Shown here one piece after another: positions 12,105 through 21,700 of a stretch of DNA of 64,000 bases. A model generated the notes under the pieces. The model was given only the letters and a program-made list of their open reading frames with translations, ran no database searches and had not been told where the DNA came from. The position numbers were made by a program, and so were the translations under genes. Positions within the stretch are counted from its first letter, which is position 1; each line of letters opens with the position of its first letter. Source of the DNA: Asterochloris sp. CNOR1 (taxonomy: Eukaryota > Chlorophyta > Trebouxiophyceae > Trebouxiales > Trebouxiaceae); NCBI GenBank assembly GCA_963969365.1, contig OZ017762.1, positions 620,001 to 684,000 of the forward strand, read 5' to 3'.

Positions 12105-12388
12105 GGGACAGTGCTGACTCACTGACTGCAGATTGTGATCACATGGCTACCAGATTGACATGCATTGCATTCTGCGATCACAAGAGCATTTGGCCTAGTG
12201 AGCAGGCCACGCCTGCGCAGGCAATAAAACTCACTCAGATGCAGCTCTGCGAGCGCACTGGATCCTTACCTGGGCTTGCAGGGCTGAGCTGTGCATGCTG
12301 GCAAAGCAAAAATAGCGGGATACTAGTAGAAAGCAAGGTGAATGTGGGCCCATGAGGTGCGTCTGGCATTCGACTGCCTGATTGCAGC
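12105..12388. promoter_or_regulatory. Shared promoter, AKR and HDAC
   Basis: The two start codons (12104 minus, 12389 plus) are 284 bp apart and diverge, so both 5' UTRs and promoters must fit here. No clear TATA box on either side. Confidence 0.6.
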
Positions 12389-15300
12389 ATGGATGCCTCC
12401 TTCCTCACAGATCTGCTATCTGGCCTTGCCCTCTCAGAGAAAACTAGAGACAGATATGCAGATCAGCCTCAGGCCCCTCTGCCAAAGGATGCTGCTGTGG
12501 GCTTGATATATGACCCAGAGATGGAGCTGCACCTCGCACCACAGGGTGTGACGCAGTCCTGATGCTCAAAGTTGACAGCCTGTTTGAGAGAAGTGCAGCT
12601 GCATGCAGATCACTTTGAGAAGCCTGAGAGGACAGCACGCCTGTATGAGGTGCTGCAGGAGGAAGGGCTGGCAGGTCGCTGCTGGCAACTGAAGAGCAGA
12701 GAGGTAACCAGCCTCACAGACATCCAAGTGCAACCCTTGTGCTGTCTGTATGCAAAAGAGCATGGCTCTATACTGCAGAAGTACAGTAGTCTCAAGCCGC
12801 TTGCCTGCCCTGATGCCAGACCATATAGTGCAGCAATCTGCATGTGCAGAGCCAGTGGCCACTGGGGCCGTGCCAGTAATCGCTTGCAGAAATGATGTGG
12901 ACTTCCGCTGCATGGATGTGTACCGGCATCCTCCCTGCGGTCGCAGCATGCTGCTGAATTCCCCAAGTCCTGCATGCACAGCATCTTCCTGTCAGCACAG
13001 GGCCTGCAGAGTTTGAGGTTGCACAATCACAAACATTTGCTCACTGACATTTTCAGCTTCGTACTGTTGCCACTGCCCATGCTGCTGCAGGCAACTGCTG
13101 CAATATCTCTGCTGCTGGCCTGCAGTGCGGACCTCATCAACCATATATAGGCATTAGAACCTCCTGCAGCCAATCTCAGTGCCGCTACCAGCGGTGATCT
13201 TATGACTCAGCCATGCTGCTGCAGGCGACATGTGAATTTGGAACGCCCAAGCGTGCAGGGCAGTTACATTGAGGTACAACACCCATGCTGCAGGCAACTG
13301 ATGAGGTGCTGATGCTGGCCCACAGCATAAGCTGTAGCTGAGCTCATTGCCATCGAGTCCCATGTGCTTGTGCATCATGGTGGGCATGAACCAGCGCACT
13401 GCTGCTGTAGGCCACCGATGAGGAGCTGCTGCTAGCCCACAGCGCAGACCACATCCAGCAAGTGAAACGCCACTACGCTGCCAAGCAGCAGCAGAGGGAG
13501 CTGCTGCTGCGAAGTCTGAAGGATGCTGCCGACAGTGCACAGCGGGCACAGCACAAGACACGGCAGCCTCCCCAGGCAGACGGGGTTGCCTCGACTTCGG
13601 GCGGGACATCCCAGCCTGGGGGCGCCTCAGCTTCGGCCCAACAGCATGCAGGCAGTGTCAGCGCAGTTGCAGCAGTGGGAGAGGCGCAGGGCAGCAGTGA
13701 GTGTGGCACTGTGCAGTGCTTGCTGAAGTTGTCCGGCCGCCATGCATCTGATGAGTGGTAACACCGCTACATGTTTCAGCACTGTGGCTGCTGTGACATG
13801 TCTGTTCCCTATTTGGTTAAAAACATGCCTTTGCTTAGCTTGTCCAGGCTAGTGAGACAAGAAAGGCACGCGGTTGATGATACACTATAGTGCTAGACAT
13901 TCAAGCATGGCAAGGCCACTTGCTTGCACAAACCTGCTGTCAGAGACATCGGCCACACCTGATGGTTGTTCCCAGATTTACTGATGATAGTGTTATTCCT
14001 GAAGCATGGCTGCCCTCTGGTCAGTCCGTGCATGGAGGGTAGAGTTTCTCCTGGCCAGCAAACTGTGCCAGACATGCTTGGAGGAAACCCGGAGCACCCA
14101 TGTGTACCTGTCTGAGAGTCGCCTGCCGCTGCCATAGGGGGAGCTGTCATGAATTGTGATGGTCAGGTTGGCGCATTACTGCACAGGCCATGAGGGCAGC
14201 AAGCAGCCGAAGCTGCAGCAATTGCTGTCTCGGGACCTGCAGTGCAGCTCATGGGCTTTGTCACCCCTCACCAACATGCACCTGCATGATGCACACATAT
14301 AATATCTGTTGCCATGCCGGCTGCAGGTGCCAGCAGCGCCATTGCTCATGCCCTGGGGGTCCAGCCACCAGCAGAGGAGGCAGACACTGCCAGCAGCACA
14401 GCCAGCACGTCTGGTCAGCATGCAGGCATAGGCCCGGTTGGGTCACGGGGACAGCAGGCAGGATTTGCCTCCAGAGCCAGCACCTCTGGGCAGCAGCAGC
14501 CCAGCGCTGCCAGCCTGGCCAGCACGCTCTGCAACTTGGAGGAGCCCCTGGGAATCATAGAGGATGGGGACATGTTCTACAGCCAGGGCACGGCCAGGGC
14601 TGCTCTGCTGGCTGCGGGGTGCTGCATACAGGTGAATGCACACCGGCTGCAGGGTGTTGCATGCAGCTGCTCAAGGCCTGGGCGGCGCTGCTGGCAGGCA
14701 GGTGCCGACTGGCCAAATGTTTTGCCTCTGCCAAGACCATGCTGTGTTGGCAGGCAGTAAATCTGGTAATGCAAGTATGCATGTGTGAGCTCCCCCAATG
14801 TACATCTCGCCACATGGCCTGTTGCCAGTCATTCCAACCTTTTGTAATAACCAGGTGCTCCCCATGTGCCTTCAGGCTGTGGAGTCAGTGCTGTCAGGCC
14901 AAGTGCAGCGTGCCTTTGCGGTGGTGCGCCCCCCAGGGCACCACGCAGAGTGCACACGCGCGATGGGGTTCTGCTTCTTCAACTCGGTGGCTGCATCTGC
15001 GCTGGTCGCTCACCGACGGCTGGGGGCGCGGCGGGTGCTAGTGCTGGACTGGGACGTGCATCATGGTGAGCTCACTCCTGCAGAGCCTCCCCAATTGGGG
15101 ACTGTGTGCTGCGGCCTGGCAACCGCAAGCATGCTTCTGCTGGGCAGGCACACCTCCAGTGGTCTACCTGTGCCACCCTTGGAGATCTGCCGGGCATTGG
15201 GGCCATGCCGGGTGCTGGATTGGGATGTGCAACAGGGTGAGCCCTGATGGCTTTGCATCGAGCAAGGCTTTCAGCGACGAGCAAGGCTGGTGTTGAAGAA

Positions 15301-17873
15301 TGTGAAGTGCAATGGTTGTGGGCTGCATGCCACAAAACTGCTGGCGGCTGCGGGAATGGCAGGTGCCGGTACTCAGCAGGGTCATGCACCATGGTGAGTA
15401 CCTATCCCTGCCAAAAGCTGGGTAGCAACTCTGCACAAGCCTTGACTATGTCTTTGAGCTGGTGGCCAATTGCCAGCTGAGGGCTGGGCAGCTGCAGATG
15501 CTGGACCAAGGCGTGCAACATGGTGTTTTGCTTGGTGTGATTCTATGAATAGCCTTTGAGTGTATGAAGCACACCTTTGCTGCGAGACCAGCCTGTGCCT
15601 GTGCTGGTGCTGGACTTTATTGTGCGCCATTGCAGAAAAGGCCTCTACTAGGGGCAAGGTTCAGGCATCGTCTAGGGTCATGTATGTAACGGCACACAGC
15701 CAAGCAATTGGGCGCCTGATTCTCTGCTGCAAGTTCCTCTGCTGCCCTCTCTACTCACTGCTGTGCCTGGCTGCCGGCTGCGTTCAATGGCATACAGCCA
15801 TCGGCTGGCAGCCTAACCCCCGTTGCTGGGAATTGTCACGCATCGCTGTCTGCCAAGAGCCGTGACTGCCTGCCTTCTGCAGGCAATGGCATTCAGAATA
15901 TTCTGTATAAGACAGGCGATGTCATGTACGTCAGCCTGCATAGGTAGGACATCTTGACTGCTTCAGGGCCCTGAGTACTGCGAACTGGAGCTGCTTTGCA
16001 TATCATCTGTGTCCCACCCTGCTCAGCTATGACTTTTGCTGGCTGAACGGAAGCGTGGCACAGGTGCAAAGTGTGGAAGGGCAGCATGCAGGGGCGCAGT
16101 CCGCTGTGATATGGGAGTCATTTAAACATGCAAGACTGACTCTGCTCTTTGCAGGGGGAATGGCTTCTACCCTGGCACAGGCTTCCCAGATGATGTTGGG
16201 CAAGGCGAGGGTGCTGGGTACACAGGTCAGCAAGCCCTCAGGCTGCAGGGTATGACAGGGTGGCAGTGAGAGCTTTCAGGTGCCCCAACATCAACCACGT
16301 AGCCTCCTTTGTTCTGACCCAAAGCAGCTGTGATGATGGCACACAGCTTTGAAGGCATATCTGCCTGGGGAAGTCCCACCCCTGCCCAGTCCCTGGCAAT
16401 CTCTGCCTGTCATGCAAGAAAGTTGGCGCAAGGGCAGCTGCCAGGGTGTTGACTGCATGGCAGCCTTTGTCATTGCTGCTGCTGCAGTTCTGTCTATCAT
16501 ATGATCAAGTCATCTGGCCTGAAGTGAATTTGCCAGGGGGGCCGCCGTGATCAAGTCATCTGCCCTGTGCATGACTGGAGCCTTGTGCATGACAAGAACA
16601 AGCTCTGCCGTGCAGTGAACGTGGTCTGGCCCATGGGTGGCTTCCAGGATGCAGACTACATGGCAGCCTTTGACCTACTGCTGGAACCCATCATTGCAGA
16701 GTTTGACCCAGATCTGATCATTGTCAGTGCAGGCTACGATGCAGCAGAAGGGGTGAGGCGCTGCTGGCATGCTTTGCTGGCTGTTCTTGGGTCTTGGAAG
16801 CTTCCAATGGCTGCAAATCCATGTGCTGTGTGCTTGGCTGCATTGCAGCACTTGACTGAAATGCAGCTGTGGGTGCCACTCTGTCTCCTTTGCTCTGCCA
16901 TTCTGCGTGGACTGGTGTTGCTTGGCTTCATGCAGCTCTTGAGATGCTCCATGTTCAATGCATTGTGCCACAGCTGCAGGTTCAAAGCAGCTTCAACTAT
17001 CACCAGCCACTGTCACCCTGGCCGCTGTGCATTAACACTTCCCGAGCTGCCTGATCGCACTTGCCTGATCATGTCTCCTCACCCTGCCCACCTGCCTGGA
17101 CTTCCTGGGCTCTGCAGCATTATAAACTTCAAGCCTCCACCTACAGGACCCACTTGGGCGGATGAAGATCAGCCCAGCAGGCTATGCACACATGACAGCC
17201 CGCCTGGCGCGCTTCGCAGGTGTGTAAACATTGCTGACTGGACACAGGTCAACGCATTCCATTCCAGTGGCTGTCTGCAGCGTCGCTGCATGGCTCCAGG
17301 GATGCAATGCTTGACCAATACTCAGGCACGGGCTGAAGGCTGCACGCCTGCTCGTCTCCTCAGGTGGTCGCCTGGTGCTTGCGCTGGAAGGTGGCTATGC
17401 CATCAACCGGACTGCAGAATGCGCAGCAGCCTGTGCACGCGTGCTGCTGGGGGAGGAACCTCCATCTTTGCCGCCAAACAGAGTGACCCCAAACAAGGCC
17501 TGCGCTGATGTCATCCATGCTACGCTCATTGCTCAGGCAGCTTTCTGGCCGAGCCTGAAGCCCCTGGTTGACAGGGGGGCCTGGCAGGACAGGTGGGGCC
17601 TGGAGTTCTGCCTGCTGCTGTGTTACCAAAGTTGGCTGGTACTGCATTGTGACAAAGCCTGAGATGCCTGCTTGACAAGGGCGCCTGGCAGGACAGGTGA
17701 GGCCCATCATTGCAAGGCATGTTGTTCTGTAGCGCTGCTGCATGTCATCATCAAAGCCTCACCACTTTCTTGGCTGCCACAGATGGACAGAGTATTTCAA
17801 GCAGCATGCCCCTCAGACCCGCTCTGGCAGACTCTCTCGGCAGCGCAGTGCAGATGATTATGTTTACACTTGA
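12389..17873 (+). CDS. Class II histone deacetylase
   Basis: Eleven exons (12389-12545, 12579-12703, 13411-13696, 14327-14631, 14876-15065, 15883-15943, 16155-16225, 16616-16752, 17147-17219, 17364-17592, 17783-17873) give 574 residues in frame. The enzyme removes acetyl groups from lysines of histones or other proteins using zinc. Key residues are present: VRPPGHHAE (active-site His pair), LDWDVHHGNG (zinc Asp and His), SAGYDAAEG (zinc Asp) and LEGGY (catalytic Tyr). Order and sequence resemble plant HDA5/HDA15/HDA18-type class II enzymes. A low-complexity insert of roughly 100 residues rich in Ser, Gly, Gln and Ala lies between the HADHIQQV region and the catalytic core. Intron 1 would be only 33 nt, yet it is needed to skip an in-frame stop and it restores the phase. 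Introns 2, 5 and 10 hold decayed copies of exon edges. Confidence 0.92.
13085..13460 (+). repeat. Copies of HDAC exon 3 acceptor and start
   Basis: The real acceptor and exon start at 13401-13460 (ATDEELLLAHSADHI) are preceded by two or three decayed copies: about 13085-13145, about 13215-13235 (only the CTGCAGGC edge) and about 13285-13330, which still reads GCAACTGATGAGGTGCTGAT. Spacing is about 100-130 bp. Confidence 0.8.
15037..15640 (+). repeat. Copies of HDAC exon 5 donor side
   Basis: The exon end coding RVLVLDWDVHH plus its GTGAGC donor (15037-15071) recurs at about 15203-15246 (CGGGTGCTGGATTGGGATGT, donor GTGAGC kept), about 15360-15397 (donor GTGAGT kept), about 15492-15528 and weakly at about 15596-15640. 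Period is about 110-165 bp. Several copies keep usable-looking donors. Confidence 0.85.
17540..17705 (+). repeat. Copy of HDAC exon 10 donor side
   Basis: The block ending exon 10 (GCCTGGCAGGACAG then GTGGGG) at 17550-17600 recurs at about 17658-17705 with the same GCCTGGCAGGACAG followed by GTGAGG. The second copy has arguably the better donor. Confidence 0.85.
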
Positions 17874-18713
17874 TGGATGCGGTCAACCCTTTCAGGACAT
17901 TCAGGACATGACAGGCTGAGGCCACGATCGCAGAGGCTCAGAGTGTTGGGCCCAGACATGAAACATTCAATTGACGTCTGCAACAACGCATGAAGTGCAG
18001 GAGCATGAAGTGCAGGATCTGCGCCTGGCTGATTGGGGACCTTCTTGTGCTGCTACTGTGTTTGGTCCTCCAGCAGTCAGTACTGTACAGAGTTGCAAAA
18101 TAATATGCTCAAGTAAGTCCCAGCAAAGCATGCACTGCCACCATGGTTTCGTCATTTGCTTCTGTGCTGTGCCCGCTTGGCAGGTGCCCCTGCTCTCTGG
18201 CGCCATGAGCAACTGGCTCTGTTGCAGAGTCAGATGGCCCAACCTGTAACACATATGGAACACATGTCAGGAGTCCACTCCAAACATACAGAAAGTTGGC
18301 ATTGTATGCTGGCTGCAAGCATAGAGCCGCCGTCAAGAAGAAACTATGTGATGAATCTTGCTGGCCACAATAATTGCTGTAGCATGGTTGCTGTAGCATA
18401 TGGCTGCCAAAGCATGCACCTTGCTAGCAGCAGGATCTTGAGCAGAGTTGGGCATGAGCACAGGTGGAGGGTACATGCCTCTGGGTGGTATACATTGGAT
18501 GGGGCGGCGCCCTCAGCTCCAGAAGTATTGGCTCCGCCAACAGGGTCTTGCGCAGTCGTCTGGCGAGCCAATCTGGACTGCTGGCGAGCCGCCTGCCCGG
18601 CCTTGCCTCGTGCAGTGCTATTGCCTGCATACACAATACTGCCTGCAAGGCTCTTGGCATGGTAAGCAGTCTGTGCAGCAAAGAGCAGTAGGAAGGATGA
18701 GCTTCTAGCACCT
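17874..18713. other. Convergent intergenic region
   Basis: Between the HDAC stop and the stop of the double-AP2 gene. A TGTAA at about 18247 could be the HDAC polyadenylation signal. A short direct repeat GAAGTGCAGGA occurs twice near 17992-18018. Nothing coding recognised. Confidence 0.5.
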
Positions 18714-21700
18714 TCAGCTGGAGAACAGGCCGTATGGTGGCTTGCCTTGAGGGGAGCCAGGAACAGTGGGGAAGCTGACGTGGGCGTGCCCCGTCGTGTC
18801 TGCCAGCTTGTTTACCCTGTCCAGCGCGTCTGTTGTCAGCACAAGGCTCCCACTCTGTAGAACAGCAGGGAACAGTTGGACTCTGAAATGGGAATGCAGC
18901 TCATGTGTCTGCAACATTGTTCACCCTGTCCAGAACACCCAGCGTCAGCACAAGGCTGCCACTCTGCACAAAGTTCTCAGCGTCGAGCTTTGCAAAGATG
19001 AATCAGCTCCTTGGTAGGTCACAGCATTGCAGGCACTTGTCTGCTCAAAGTCTGTTCACCGCAGGGTCCATCTGGCAGACACCCCTTCTGGCAATGCAGT
19101 AGATTGTAGCAAAGCTGGTGCTGTCCCCAGGAGGCTGGGGAAGCCTCAGTGAGCCGTGCAATCCAACACAGCATGGCCTGCAGCCCTCCGAGCAGCCAAG
19201 CTGCCTACCATCCTTTTTTGCTGAGAGACAGCCTGCCTGGCATCATGGCCCTTGCTGCCCTTTGCTCACATTGTTGGGGCCACTTGAGTTAGAGACGGCA
19301 CAGCTGGCACATCTGCCACATTGCTGTTGTCACAGCTGCCCAAAGCCTCCCCTGTCTTGGGAACCATGAGCTGGTGGGAGGTCAGGCACAGCTGTCATGC
19401 TTCCTGCTGCTGTGCTCATAGGGCTGTCCATCTTAGTCACAGACCCTACGCAGTGGCAGCTGTCCCCGCCTCACCTTGTCCGGGAAGTTGAGCTGATGGT
19501 TCCCCATAAACATCATGGCAGCGGCATCATAGGTGGCCGCAGCATCGTCCTCCTCCTTGAAGTAGCCCAGGAAGTGCTGCTTGCCCTGCAGGGTAACATG
19601 AGATAGACGCCAGGGCGACATGGGATGCTATGACCCCAGAAAGGCCAGTCCAACCAGGTGATGATGGGATCCCATCTGCCTTGGACAGGTGGTTGTGTGG
19701 TGAGCTTGCCAGCTGACAAAGACGCAACAAAAGGCTTCTCCTGAACCCAAGCTGTGCTTGTTACCCTCGATAGTTGCGTGTCATGCTGTTTTGAAGCGCT
19801 GATGTTGATTGCTGGCCAGCAATCACAGAGGCATTGTCCACTGGGAGCTCTTAGCAGCAGCTGATGTTCTGCAACAGCTGCAGGGAAACACGCACCTTGC
19901 TGCCAATGCCTGCCCGCCACAGCTGCTTGTTGTTGTCCCAATACACCCCCCTGTGGCGGCTGCTCTTCGTGACAGGGCTGTCCGCTGCTGCAGCGTTGAT
20001 GCTGCCGCTGCCGTCCTTGGCAAAGTTGGTGATGGCCTGCAGCGGAGGGGAGGTGCCGGGGTGAGCGTCTGAAAGTACGGCATCAGCAGTGTGAGCTGGA
20101 TGGTGCAGCTGCTAATTCTAAAACAGGTTGGGATGGCCTACAGCAGAGGCCTCCAACAGCATTTCCACCAGCAGATCTGCTGGGCGCTGCACTGTACTAG
20201 TGGTCCTCTGAAGTAAGGAGAGACAGGCTGGTGACTTGTGGGGAGGCATGACAGCATCTGCAGCAGCGTCGAGCACATGGGCTGCTGCCACAGGCAGGGT
20301 TGGCAACAGGCCGCAGCAGAGAGAGACAGCGTGTGATGAGGTTGTGAATGTCCTCATCAGGTTTCAAACCCTGTTGAGAGCTCGCTTATCCAGGCAGCTA
20401 GTCGTATCCCACAAGCCAAAGTAGCCATCCTTGTGAAAAATCACTGCTCATGCAAGCCAGAGCAGTCTTTCAGATACTGCTGTAGCACTCACATCTTCAT
20501 CCCCCCACAAGTTGATGGCTGCGCAGTCATATGCCTGAGCCGCAGCACGCTCATCATCGAAGTAGCCCAGAAAGTGCTTGCCGCCATCATAGGAGATGCG
20601 CGCCCGCCATTTCCAGCAGTGTCCCTCCTTGTCCTTCACCCTGCACCACAACAATGTAACAATGTGTCAGCAGCCCACAGCACAACACTTATATGACACA
20701 AATCCTGTGCAGCAGTGAACTACCCCTGTCTCACAACTTCTCCCCTGCAGCAGTGCATGATGGAAACACGTGTGCAGTCTCAAGCTTCTGCCGCCCGCTA
20801 CGACCAGTAGTGCTCCTTGTTGCTCTCCCCTGCAGCTGTACATCCCCTGCAAGCGTTTGCTGCTCGATATATTGCTGATGCATGCTATCAGGTGCTGTGC
20901 TGGCTCCTCATTCTGCTTTCAACCAACGCCAGCATGTACTACTGCTGCGGCAACATATGGAGACAGCATATCAGGCCATGCCAGGGCACGCTTGTTATCT
21001 CCAGCATCGGAGTGCGCTGTCGCGCCTCCATGGTGTGGCTGTGAATCAGACTGCCCTTATCAAGCTTGTGGGCGACTGGCTCAGCAGAAGCAGGGACTTT
21101 GCCTGCACCCACCGGCTGACGCCCTTGAAGCGGCTGCTGCGGCTCTTGCCAGAGTTGCAGCCCCGCCGTGCGCTCAGCTGGGCAGCGCTGCTGAGCGAGG
21201 ACTTGCCTGACAACCCTGACAGCTGGGCTGCCAGCGGCTGGCTGCTTGTGCGCTCCAGACTTCCGCTGCCGCCCTCGCTGCTCTCCCCTGCAGCACCATG
21301 ACCTAGCTCAACTGCCAATGTGAGCACAGCACAAAAACAGTCCGGAATGCTGCTTTCGAGAGCCTGACAGCAAGACAGCCATTGGCTGCCCTGGTTGCGC
21401 CATCCCCGCGCTCTTGCCTGCTCAGCTCCCCATATGAGGGCAGCCTCGGTCAAAACCAGCCTGCTGCATGCCTGGAAGTCCCGGCCCTGAAGGCCTGACA
21501 GCTGCAGGTGCACTTGCTGCCACAGGTAGTGCTGCAGCCAGGTGCTGCCATTGGCTGGCCAGCTGCCTTGCATGGCTTGCATGGAGCACTCACCAGCTGC
21601 AGGCGCCTCTGCTGCTGTGCCCTCCGCCAGGCTGGGGCGGCTGGTGGGAGTCCCGGGATCGGCCCTGGCGCCGGACGCCTGTTCCTGTGCCTGGACTGCA

